From assembly GCF_004359215.1 (NCBI RefSeq), contig NC_090616.1:2272813-2336812 (forward strand): a stretch of DNA of 64,000 bases, read 5' to 3'. Below the pieces are notes generated by a model that ran no database searches, was not told where the DNA came from, and saw only the letters and a list, made by a program, of their open reading frames with translations. Every line of letters begins with the position of its first letter. Within the stretch, counting starts at the first letter, position 1. The DNA comes from Bremia lactucae. Taxonomy: Eukaryota > Oomycota > Peronosporomycetes > Peronosporales > Peronosporaceae. The translations under genes and the position numbers were made by a program. Shown one piece after another: positions 1-8,651 of the stretch.

Positions 1-1009
1 TCCTCTATGAGGCACACGATACTGTCCTTGGTGGTCCTCTCGGTAGATAAAAGACCTACGGCTCTATAAGCCAGAGTTATTGGTGGCCCAAACTTTATAA
101 ATGGGTCAGCACATATATTCGCGCATGCGAAACTTGCTAACGGGTCAGGACGAGAAGGCTTGCCAGTGGCGCAGCAGTATCCTCGGCGAATACTGCTGCG
201 CCACTGGCGAGTCTTCTCGTCCCCATAGGTTGCTGAGAGTCCATTAGTATGGATTTTGTTCTCGGTCTACCGAAAGATTTAGCCGGTAACTCCGGCATAG
301 TGGTCTTTGTTGACCGATTGAGCAAAATAGCTCACTTAGCGGTCGTGCCGGATCCCATTGATGGTGAAGGTACAGTGGCAATTGTCTCTGATCGGGATCC
401 CCGTTTCACGGGTAAATTCTGGAAATCAATTTTCCGAGTAGATTGGATATGCCCACTGCGGACCATCCGCAGACCGATGGTCAAACTGAACGTGTCAATC
501 GCGTCGTTGAAGACGTTTCACGCAGCGTACACCAAAGCGCTGGAGCTCAATGCTCCCAGTGGTGGAATTTGCCTCTCATAACGCTGTTCATGCCTCTACA
601 GGCTATACTCCGCTCTATGTAAACGGTCTTACCCACCCACGCGTTCCACTAACGATACCACTACATGGTTCCGGGCTTAATGGGGGAATTAGCCGATAGA
701 CTTGCTGGTATCAGCCCTGTTACCGTTCGGAAACAAGTAAGCGAGTTTCTCGTGACGCGGTTTAGTGTCTTAAGACATGTAAGGGATACGATGGCTGATA
801 GCCAAGACAAACAAAAAGAACAAGCAGATGCCAAAGGCAGAAGCTGTATTAATTCCTATATGGTCGGAGACCGAGTTTTACTAAACGCTTATAATCTACC
901 TACCAACTTGGTTTCTGCGGTCTTCAAGGCCAAATTGCGCCCGCGCTTTATTGGACCATTTACGGTCGTGACCAAGAAGGGCCTAGCTTTATACGCTAAA
1001 CCTTCCTAG
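1..1009 (+). pseudogene. Gypsy integrase, degenerate
   Basis: Integrase inserts the retroelement cDNA into the genome. The first ~130 bases match the zinc-binding HHCC region of the copy at 49553-49221. Bases 249-470 encode the start of the DDE core, with the MDFVLGLP segment holding the first Asp and VSDRDPRF the second. About 15 codons present in the 49 kb copy (the segment after DGE) are missing near base 370. A frameshift follows, so the DGQTERVNR segment with the catalytic Glu is read only in another frame. The C-terminal part (665-1009) continues with the GDRVLL and RFIGPFTV motifs typical of Gypsy integrase tails. Confidence 0.85.
148..222. repeat. Near-perfect 33-bp inverted repeat inside integrase
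   Basis: Arms 148-180 and 190-222 are reverse complements with two mismatches, separated by a 9-nt loop. The related copy near 49240-49300 has only the right arm, so the left arm is a local inverted duplication specific to this copy. Confidence 0.85.
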
Positions 1010-1089
1010 CAAGCTGTGTACACACCCAGTGTTCTACGTTGGCTTGCTTAATCCATATCGGGACCCTTCCCACGTGGACTTGAAGGCGC

Positions 1090-1683
1090 TTGCGCCGAGA
1101 CAGGCGGTCGTGCCGCAGATTGCTGCATCCTCAACCAGGATATCCAGCTGGCTCTCTAAACGAGGCTGCTGACGCCCCAGCGTCGAAAGACGGCCCCGAA
1201 CCGCCTCAAAAGAGCTCTCAACCCGAACAAGGACCTCACGAAGAAGTTGCACCTCGTGCCATAGAGCATCAAATGCTTCCGCCGAAATTTCGGCCCCCTC
1301 CCGCGCTGCTGGATGCGCGAGGGAACCTTCCGTTTCATGTAGAGAAACTTTTAAAGCGACGTCGACGTGAGGGTCAATACCAGTATCTGGTGAAGTGGCT
1401 AGGGTGCCCCTCTTTTGAAAACTCTTGGGAGTTCGAGGTACCTTTTCGGCACATTGCCCGTGCGCCGTTGACCTTTGTTAGCGCCAAGCTCAGGGTTAAC
1501 TCGCGTCAAACGACGCTTCCCACCACTAAACGTGGATTGGGTGGATCTAAAGCCTCAGTGCGGCTTCGATCCTTGATCAACCGAAGCACTGAAATATCGA
1601 CTAGGCCTCTGGCCTTTAGCTTAACGAAAACGCAGCGAAGCTTCCGTCCAAACGAACATCACCTCTATCTGCAAACTCTCTGA
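1090..1683 (+). CDS. Gypsy integrase C-terminal extension with chromodomain
   Basis: This open frame carries a Pro- and Gln-rich linker followed by a chromodomain at about residues 82-114 (DNA 1333-1431), with the VEKLLKRRRREGQYQYLVKW core and a following SWE motif. In chromoviruses this domain tethers the integration complex to modified histones. It is the 3' end of pol, separated from the integrase by stops in this copy. The tail after about 1480 is poorly constrained and overlaps the end of the antisense frame at 1616-2140. The copy at 48157-47900 has the same domain. Confidence 0.8.
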   Translation: MRRDRRSCRRLLHPQPGYPAGSLNEAADAPASKDGPEPPQKSSQPEQGPHEEVAPRAIEHQMLPPKFRPPPALLDARGNLPFHVEKLLKRRRREGQYQYLVKWLGCPSFENSWEFEVPFRHIARAPLTFVSAKLRVNSRQTTLPTTKRGLGGSKASVRLRSLINRSTEISTRPLAFSLTKTQRSFRPNEHHLYLQTL

Positions 1684-2140
1684 TATTCCAAACATTACGA
1701 AGTCGGCGGGCCAGGTGGACCCAGTTCTCAAATGAGACTTCGTTTTCACTCCTTGTTTCGTTTGGAAACAAAACGATCGGAATTTTCCTCATGGAGGTCA
1801 CAAAAGCCCCACGGGTTTGATCACGTAAACGCGTCAGATACTGGCTTCGCGTCATTACCTTTGACGTAAGGTATTGCTCATGAAGAGCGTCGCGGGCAGC
1901 GATCTCCTCCGGCGTCCTCGCCAGGTCACCAGAGATCCAGATGGCCAAGCTATGACCCGCTATCTCTTTGAGACGCTCGTCCGCACTAAGCGGAGTGAAT
2001 CTGTATTCACTATGAGCCTTAGCTTTCGCTATCTCGGCAGCTCGACGACGAGCTCTTCCCTCTATGAGGATAATCTGCTCTTGCTCTTCATCGAGCGAAA
2101 ACGTAATAATGTTGGACTCAGGGTCCCGTGTCCTACTCAA
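1616..2140 (-). CDS. Antisense ORF in the 3' region of Gypsy family A
   Basis: A 174-codon frame runs against the element between chromodomain and LTR. It is charged and probably helical: residues about 18-60 include EEQEQIILIEGRARRRAAEIAKA, and a second block reads TPEEIAARDALHEQYLTSKVMTRSQYLTRLRDQ in pieces. A further antisense frame at 2389-2189 looks like its N-terminal part (TIKRESQTLSTFL, then a Glu/Lys-rich stretch and SLTPSPPD). The copy at 46981-47923 shows the same two blocks. I do not recognise a domain. Additional antisense ORFs between pol and 3' LTR are known in some plant Gypsy lineages. Whether this one is translated is an inference. Confidence 0.5.
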   Translation of the reverse strand: MSRTRDPESNIITFSLDEEQEQIILIEGRARRRAAEIAKAKAHSEYRFTPLSADERLKEIAGHSLAIWISGDLARTPEEIAARDALHEQYLTSKVMTRSQYLTRLRDQTRGAFVTSMRKIPIVLFPNETRSENEVSFENWVHLARRLRNVWNIREFADRGDVRLDGSFAAFSLS

Positions 2141-2443
2141 TGCAGTTAAGACATCAGCGGCACCACGTTCTGGAAACGGATTTGGGGCTCACCGACGTTT
2201 ATCCGGAGGAGAAGGCGTGAGCGAACGCCGCTCTTTTTCCTTCTCCTCTGATTGAGAGTGACATTCAAAGTCTAACATTCCCTCATCGCCGAGGAAGGTG
2301 CTCAGAGTTTGTGACTCACGCTTGATTGTCATTAGAGAAAGGAATGAAAAACACAACCATACGGTTAGCTGTTTAGGTTTCAACCTCAAAGAGGAAATGA
2401 AGCGAATTTAGTCACTCGGTGTCAACAGTCTGATTGGGGAGGG

Positions 2444-2927
2444 TGTAATGGGGCACACATCGGTTGGAGAACCGTTGTTGTGGTACAACAACTTCATGGG
2501 TAAATACCCTTTTATTTAATTTTAAAATGGTAAGTTACTTAAATCCCATTTATTATAGGTAAGAAATGTGGTCGCCGCCAGAAACAAAACTGGCGGCCAA
2601 AATCTTTTTTAATTAGCTAGGGTCAGTTTCTTAGATTCGAATAAATATATTAAGTGCAGTTCCTCTTTTGATCTTAAAGCCTTAAGTGCCTTCCTAAGGC
2701 TTGCGCATTGATCTGTAAGAGATAGAAGCCTTTCTAAGGTTTATCCTCTTGGGCGCTAGTTGCCACTTGGTTCTACGAACCCCTGAATCCCATGAACTAG
2801 GATTCCTTAAGCTTTAATAGCTTGTACGACTCCCTGAGTTGTTTAACCCATTAGTTCAATATAATTAAGTGACTCTTAGAGTCTGAAAGTCTTCCTCTGA
2901 CTTCAGGAACGAGGTAGCTCCGCTACA
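2444..2927 (+). repeat. LTR of Gypsy family A (3' LTR)
   Basis: The LTR starts TGTAATGGGGCACACATCGG and ends GCTCCGCTACA, giving TGTA...TACA ends. A purine tract (TTGGGGAGGG) directly precedes it. Related copies lie at 46469-46940, 53703-54209 and 58938-59402. A short palindrome (AACCGTTGTTGTGGTACAACAAC) sits near the start. Confidence 0.9.
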
Positions 2928-3099
2928 CTAGTTACCACTTGGTCCTATAATCCCCTGAATCCCTTGAACTAGAATTCCTATAGCTTTAATAGCTTGTACG
3001 ACTCCCTGAGATTTTAAACGCATTAGTTCAATAGAACTAAGTGACTCTTTGAGTCTGAAAGTCTTTCTCTGACTTTGGGAGCGAGGTAGCTCCGCTACA
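2928..3099 (+). repeat. 172-bp tandem duplication of the LTR 3' end
   Basis: Bases 2928-3099 repeat 2756-2927 with scattered substitutions, including the terminal GCTCCGCTACA. The duplication directly abuts the LTR end, so the element's right border is doubled. Confidence 0.85.
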
Positions 3100-3585
3100 C
3101 TAACAGACGCTCAGAATTTGCGGAATTACACTCTTTGAGCGCCATTGACGTGTATTGCGATACTCAGAAGCGCAATGGAGACAATGATTTTTTTACCCAC
3201 TGTGTGGCATCTGACCGAAGATTTCAAGAACTTGCTCTATCAATGTTTTGAAAGTTGTTTTATGCAAATCGTTGCATATCAATTTACTTTCATTTACAAA
3301 ACCCAGTGCGTATTTTTTTATCTACCGATTGCTGAATTTAATAAATTCAAAGAGAATTTTGGGGATAATTTGCATTGGCTGTTAAATATTCGAATCATAC
3401 AGAACTGAAACTTAAAATGTCGATTCGTCTATGCATTTCATTATCCAAGTTATCTGATCTGTAGTCATCGGAGCGCCCTGTCCAAGTCTTCATCGCAACG
3501 TCTTTGCCTCATCCGGTACATAATTGGTCTTTTCAATGCAAGCGCTGCCGTCCTCTTCGTGAAAGCTAGTGTGTACTGTCATTCC
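3100..3585. other. Intergenic, upstream of the riboswitch
   Basis: I see no convincing gene. A plus-strand ORF at 3145-3408 has no recognisable motif and AT-rich composition. The stretch probably contains the promoter and transcription start of the riboswitch-transporter gene; I could not place a core promoter element with confidence. Confidence 0.4.
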
Positions 3586-3694
3586 ATCAGCGAGGGGTGC
3601 CGTTTGGCAGCCATGGACCAGTTCCATGCGCTGACCGGCTGAGAAAAGACCCTTAGAACCTGATCCGGTTCATACCGGCGGAGGGACTGCTGAT
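3586..3694 (+). promoter_or_regulatory. TPP riboswitch (THI element)
   Basis: The aptamer folds as a canonical thiamine-pyrophosphate riboswitch. P1 pairs ATCAGC (3586-3591) with GCTGAT (3689-3694). The pyrimidine-sensing arm has GGGGTGCC, P2 (GCC 3599-3601 with GGC 3637-3639) and the invariant CTGAGA at 3639-3644. An extended P3 is made of CAGC/GCTG and CATGGA/TCCATG. The pyrophosphate-sensing arm has ACCCTT (3649-3654), P4 (CCCT 3650-3653 with AGGG 3682-3685), GAACCTGATCCGG, and P5 CCGG/CCGG around TTCATA. It lies 141 nt upstream of the transporter start codon, in the 5' leader or a leader intron. TPP riboswitches are established in bacteria, plants, fungi and algae. Confidence 0.96.
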
Positions 3695-3760
3695 TTACTA
3701 ATGTGTTAACGATGCTTGTTTCTTTGTGACTGCGTCCAATCAATTTTAGATTCGAGCCAG

Positions 3761-3824
3761 GTAATTTCTACGAATTGCCCTACTTTTGTAAATAATCCGT
3801 CTTATTATATAATATTGTCCTCAG
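3761..3824 (+). other. Candidate 5'-leader intron between riboswitch and start codon
   Basis: A donor CCAG|GTAATTTC at 3761 and an acceptor TTGTCCTCAG at 3824 bound a 64-nt intron candidate. It ends 11 nt before the chosen ATG (3836). Two very short upstream ORFs (ATG at 3701, stop 3709; ATG at 3712, stop 3729) lie between aptamer and donor. A larger intron with a donor upstream of the aptamer would use the same acceptor and cannot be excluded. Confidence 0.55.
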
Positions 3825-3835
3825 GTTCTATCATT

Positions 3836-5419
3836 ATGCTCGCAAGTAGCGTAACCTATGGCGTCATGGCGGGTACCCTCATCGTCGTATCTGCTTACGC
3901 AATCATTGTAAGTCGACGTATGGAAATTAATTCCGTAACAACTTTTGTCAGGTACGTTGCCTCTGTGATGTCTACTGCCACAATTTTTTTTTCCCATACA
4001 TTTGCTGGGTAGTGCGAAGAACTCGACAACAACGCTACGATTAGCGTGGTGTCTCTTTTCAGCTGGCATCGGGGCTGGGACACTCTTTTCATTCCCTCAA
4101 ATTGGCGTCGATGCCGGATCATGGGGTGTGATTGGTTACGCCATGTCGGGAGTCGTTGGGATGCTCGTGCTGGCGCTCGTGGGTCCATACATGCGGTCCG
4201 CTCTGGGTGAAAACAACACCATGACCGACGTGGTTTCCACGCGCTTTGGCTACACGATGCAGCTGTATGTTTGCGGCATTTCTATGTTTTACCAATTCAT
4301 TTGCCTTGCGTCCGAGTATACGTGCATCGCCCAGCTCACGACCATGTTGTCACCGAATGCACACCCAATCGTCACGATTCTTATTGTCGCATTTCTTACA
4401 AATTTGTACCTGACTATTGGAGGACTTCAAGCAAGTCTTGCTACGGATGTGTGGCAAGGAATTGGCGTCGTTGGCCTCGTGACCGTGGTCTGTGTTGCCA
4501 TGTTTCTCCACGTGTCCATCCCTGCAGACGCGTGGGCAGCTACGAACGTTGCTGCCTTCACGACCGCAGGCTTTGAGACGCTCGTGACGCTTAATATCGC
4601 TGTCACAGCTGCCAGTCTCTTCTTCACGGGCTTTTGGCAACGTGTGTATGCTGCGTACGATGACAATGCGCTTCGCAATGCTGCTTCACTTGCTAGTATT
4701 ATCATTGCACTGTTTACCGTGGCACTTGCGATCGCGGGGATGGTGTCGTACCTTGCCTACCCCGACGGCGTCCTATTCTTTGCCATTTTAATCGACATGG
4801 GTCGTGGCTGGCAAGTGCTGATTGTTGTGGTTATCGCCATGCTCTCTAGTGGAGTCTCCGACTCGATTCAGATGGGACTCGTCGCCGAACTCACGACATG
4901 TTTTCCCAAACTTTCGTTGCTTAATGCTCGTGTAATCTGCGGTAAGTACGATTTATTGGTTATGTGGACGTAGTGTGGTTTACATTTAGTGTGGTGTACG
5001 TAGTGCTGCTAAATGCGCCGGCAATTGCGATTGGGTACCAGCAATATGATATTTTAACGCTATATTTGATTGCGGATTTATTATGTACGGCGGCTGTGGG
5101 ACCAATGTTGCTCTGCACCTGGAAGCGTGCCACTCGTACGGGCGCGATAGCTGGGAGCGCTGCTGGTTTGGTCACTATTTTTGTGTGCGGAGTCATTATG
5201 CAGGGCAAGTTCGTAGGTGGCTTCAATTGGTTCATCTTGCCAGAGGGTCTTTACTCGCAAAACAGCATGATTACTTTTATTGTTACACTTATTATCCCAC
5301 CGATTGTAACCGTGGGTGTGTCGTTGATGACGCAATCAGCCAAAAGCGAAGACGCTAAGGTCGACAGCTACGCACTTGAATTCTCTCCCGTCTTGGAGAC
5401 AACTACCAAGACCTTTTAG
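3836..5419 (+). CDS. Sodium:solute symporter family transporter, riboswitch-controlled (probable thiamine or precursor uptake)
   Basis: Three exons, 3836-3951, 4013-4941 and 5004-5419, join to 486 residues. The introns 3952-4012 (GTACGT...TGGGTAG) and 4942-5003 (GTAAGT...GTACGTAG) keep frame and restore family motifs at both junctions. Exon 1 gives a first membrane segment (GVMAGTLIVVSAYAIIV). After the first junction comes SAGIGAGTLFSFPQIG (residues ~55-70), the family's second-helix motif. TIGGLQASLATDVWQG is the helix 5-6 signature. About 12-13 hydrophobic segments are visible, and the tail is short and polar. The family moves solutes with Na+ across the plasma membrane. Substrate is inferred from the TPP riboswitch just upstream; homologous TPP-riboswitch-linked SSS transporters are described in other eukaryotes. 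Partial decayed copies sit at 21886-22170 and 24753-25035. Confidence 0.9.
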
Positions 5420-5593
5420 CGTGTTTTTCGCCTTTATTTTTTTCGCTTTTATCAAATTGTTTTTACGAAATTAATCACATTCAAGTCGCATTCATTAAAG
5501 AATAAAATTGTAATTGAGACCGCTGCCCAACTCCGTCGATAGTGGTGAGGCTGGCGATGTGCGTCACGTCCGACTTGGTCTCACTCGTTCTAG
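5420..5593. other. Intergenic, 3' of the transporter
   Basis: An AT-rich stretch with AATAAA at about 5501 that may act in polyadenylation of the transporter transcript. No gene is seen. Confidence 0.4.
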
Positions 5594-5940
5594 TGTAACG
5601 GGCTGAAGTTACCATTATTTTTCACAGTTCCCGTTAACTACATTTGGTGTACTTCATGGGATGGTCAATCACAATATTATAGTAATTAGACCCAGCACTC
5701 GGGTGTGGCTCACATTTGTGACCAACCCTTGTGTATGTGATGCACATAGGTGCATTCACATAGGAGGTATGACGCCTAGCGTCATCCGTTACGCGAGGTA
5801 TCTAGAAAGATATGCTCGCAATACAAATTATGTGTTATCTATAGAAATGACATTTTCATTGGTAAAAATAGATATTTATATTTACTGCAATTAAATATAA
5901 ATCAGTCTGAAAACTACTTTCTACTTAGTAAGTGCGCAGG
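5594..5940 (+). repeat. LTR-like dispersed repeat D, copy 1
   Basis: It starts TGTAACGGGC. It shares a ~350-bp body with 17754-18100, including ACCAACCCTTG, GCGAGGTATCTA and ATCAGTCTGAAAA-type segments near the end. A third partial copy starts at 11814. The TGTAACG start resembles a Gypsy LTR terminus, but the 3' end is not defined. The small ORF inside (5661-5894) is a by-product of the repeat. Confidence 0.6.
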
Positions 5941-6101
5941 ATGAGCCGGATTACCGCTCCCGTGACGACAATTAACTACAGTACTTAGTGCGTTGGGTGA
6001 GGTCGCTAACGCGCCCACCACAACTACCTCGCTGCACGCAAGAGAAGCTGGTACACCGCTTCCTCGAGCGTGACCGCATTACGACCTTCTATCTACTAGG
6101 G
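5941..6101. other. Short unassigned stretch between repeats
   Basis: No gene or recognisable repeat boundary is seen. It may be the internal remnant of the element whose LTR starts at 6102. Confidence 0.3.
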
Positions 6102-6531
6102 TGTATCGTTACTTGAGTATTAACAATGAAAGGTTGCTAATAAATATTTTTTTCTTATAGGTACATAAATAAAAGAGAATATATTACATTATATAAGTAT
6201 TATTTAAACTCTTAATAATTGGTAGATATAGACCATTATATTTACCTGCTTCGTGGTCCAGTCAGTGCTGGACGCGCGCAAAGAGTCAGATAATATTTTA
6301 GTTCATATTTTTACATTAGTGATAATTAAGTTAGCATTAAATGATAGAATGACAAAAAAGCACAATAATATCATTACAGCTTTCGTTTTAACATTCTTTT
6401 AAGTAGTTTGCCTTAAAAGAGTCTTCCTCTGCACGTACGGTGTACGTGAAGTGACCAGAGGCACCACTCACACTAAAGCAGTGTAAGTGGACTTGTACTG
6501 AAGCAGTACAAGTTAATAGTGCCCCGTTACA
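6102..6531 (+). repeat. LTR of Gypsy family B
   Basis: It starts TGTATCGTTAC and ends GTGCCCCGTTACA. It matches, in the same orientation, 36843-37263 and, inverted, 18529-18976. It contains the nested short inverted repeats around GCAGTGTAAG and AAGCAGTACAAG seen in all copies. No primer-binding site follows, so it is a solo LTR or a 3' LTR. It interrupts the LTR of element C. Confidence 0.8.
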
Positions 6532-7932
6532 CTACTACTGAACTTATTATATTAATGACTACCTATGTATGGCGCCTTCTTGCGCACCGCACAATCGCGC
6601 CTTGTGACGATTGGCGGGGGGTTTCAAACTTAAATTGACCAATCAGTTATAGCTTGTGTCTATTGCTTCAATATTACCCAGTAGGTGAATTCTGTATTAT
6701 CAAGTCAGAAAAATATCTTTGTCTCATAAGATGTAAATTAATTATTATTCTATGAAGAAATAATACTTATCCGTTACATCATTCCTCCTTGATCAACAGT
6801 CACAATAGTAACTGATGTGGAGGGACAATAGCACTATCTCTTTCCCTGAAATCTGCTTTGTTCTGTTTTCATTCTAAATACAATCTTATCCCATCATTGA
6901 TTTTAGACTAAAAAGCAACATGGCGACGAATAAGTCTGTTCGCGATCTCGCAAGACCGCTAAGCTGACAGCTGCATGAATCAATGTAATGTGGCTGTCGG
7001 TAAAGCAAATGATCTATCAGGCACTCATGCGTTTACCAAAGTAGATAAGTCACCTGCTTCTCTGTTATAGGTGATTATGTCTCGACTTCAGCCACTTACG
7101 TTGCAGGTGGCGGTGGCAAGTCACCGCCATGAGCCGGCTTATGGCTAGTGTTAAGGCCACCGGATCACACGGGCCAAGTCCGTTAAGCCTTCGGGTTTTT
7201 ACGTGACCACTAAAGAGATTATGACGACTTTGATGAGGGTTTTATAAGAACGAATTTACTTTCCATTTTCCAGTGTGTTGTCATACCCAACAATTATTGC
7301 TTACATATCCAGAAGATTTTGCGACTCGCCTGATCTCTTTGGTGGAGAGTCGACTGGTAATGACTCCGTGGGCGATGATCACCCTGGTGACGCTAGTCTG
7401 CATAACTAGGATCGAAGTAGTCCTGAGGAGAAATATGCTGCTGGTGTTGCTAATTTGCATCACCAGGAAAGGGGTAACTCTAGATTTCTCTTCAAGGGCC
7501 AAGTTAGCGTTAACGTTAACATGAGTCAATACAAAGAGACCGTAATGCGTTGCGGTCTGCTCCTGAAAAGAGCCTTGTTTACCCTTAAAGACTAACTAAA
7601 ACCATTGGTCCGGTATGACCAATGATCAGTATAACATGCCTTTATTTGACTCTATCCAGGCTTCACATAGCCTGGTGAGGACTAAATGGAACTCTTTATC
7701 GATGCCTTTTCTGGCATCGGTGGTATTTTTATAAGAATTTAAAGGATGTTAAACCTTTGTTCCAAGCTTGAATAGATTTTCTTACAAAATATGCGAAATG
7801 TAGGCCGTGAGGTCTGGCTATACAAGTTGGGTATTATCCGTGAACGGTTCGAAAAACGGACCATTTTTCGTGCACGTACATGCTGCACCGCTGTCAAGCA
7901 AAGCAGGGATACCTTGTCCCTCGTGAGGAGAC

Positions 7933-8295
7933 TCATGCCCATGTTGTTATTAAGGGCAGGTCATGCCCTAGGGAAGCTTGTTTCCTTAATGATCTCCAAT
8001 GAGAAAATTCTCGATCTGAAGCCAATTCGCAGGGCAATCCGTGGAGTTGAAGTGTCGTGTCGATACAGGCATGAGCAGGGCCTTTGGCTGTGATCGATTC
8101 CGAGGCGGCAGCAAGGTGTACCATCTTGCGAAATCGATCAAAAAAAACAAGAATACCATTAGCCTTGTGAGCGTCTTCGAAAGATCCAAATAACAAGTCT
8201 ATAGATACGGACTGCCAACATTCTGCCAGAACAGGCAGAGGTTGTAAAGAAGCACGGGATGAAGCACTGGGCTTTACCCGTTGGCAAACTTGCAA
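7933..8295 (-). pseudogene. Integrase fragment of element C
   Basis: The minus frame reads CQRVK, then CWQSVSIDLLFG and NGILVFFDRFRKMVHL, matching the zinc-finger end and catalytic core start of Gypsy integrase; it compares directly with CEVCQRVEP...FMDFVFGFPEDGHKTNGILV at 15986-16552. The second Asp region is truncated (ASDREF) and the frame then diverges, so it is inactive. Confidence 0.8.
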
Positions 8296-8438
8296 GCACG
8301 TACGATGCGAGGCGTGTCGTCAGCAATGGCTGCGTAATTCAGTAAACTTTGCAGGTTGAGTATCGATCCGTCGAGGATCGATACTGTTTCGATCACCCAA
8401 TGAAGAATAATTTGTGATGGATTTCTGACATAAATCCA

Positions 8439-8651
8439 TCAACTTTTGAAAGGCTCATCTTCGTGGTAGGCTCTACTGATGTCGTCAAGTAATGTCGACG
8501 ACAAAACACTTATTCTTAAAAGAGTAGGCTTAAGCCCACTGTTATGAGCAACCGGCTCAAAGGCGGGTCGGCGCGAAACAGCATCAACGACGACATTGAG
8601 TCGTCCTGGCTTATATTCAACGGAGAAGTGATACTCCGCGAAGAAAGACAA
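8439..8651 (-). pseudogene. RNase H C-terminal fragment of element C
   Basis: The frame encodes FFAEYHFSVEYKPGRLNVVVDAVSRRP, the conserved end of Gypsy RNase H (usually YKPGKxNxVADALSRRP), followed by a linker. Upstream, 8700-9700 is too decayed to read RT cleanly but lies where RT should be. Confidence 0.75.

Larger units (their letters stand above)
1..3099 (+). mobile_element. Ty3/Gypsy family A element, 3' portion with 3' LTR
   Basis: The window opens inside a chromodomain-type Gypsy retrotransposon on the plus strand. In order it shows integrase, chromodomain, a 3' region with only an antisense reading frame, a purine tract just before the LTR, and an LTR at 2444-2927. The same order occurs, inverted, at 46469-49560, which allows side-by-side comparison. 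The integrase has a deletion and frameshifts, so this copy is dead. Gag, protease and reverse transcriptase lie outside the window. Confidence 0.9.

Noticed and set aside
3716..4012. ORF beginning upstream of the chosen transporter start
   Set aside because: It starts at a TTG, runs through a probable leader intron, and adds residues unlike the family. The ATG at 3836 with a splice donor at 3952 gives a better protein.
4942..4973. Shorter 32-nt version of the second transporter intron
   Set aside because: Also in frame, but too short for efficient splicing and adds ten residues that the family lacks; the 62-nt version joins NARVIC to VLLNAPAI cleanly.
7273..7529. Overlapping ORFs on both strands within element C
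   Set aside because: No gag/pol motif and both strands are open, typical of chance in a region of biased composition.
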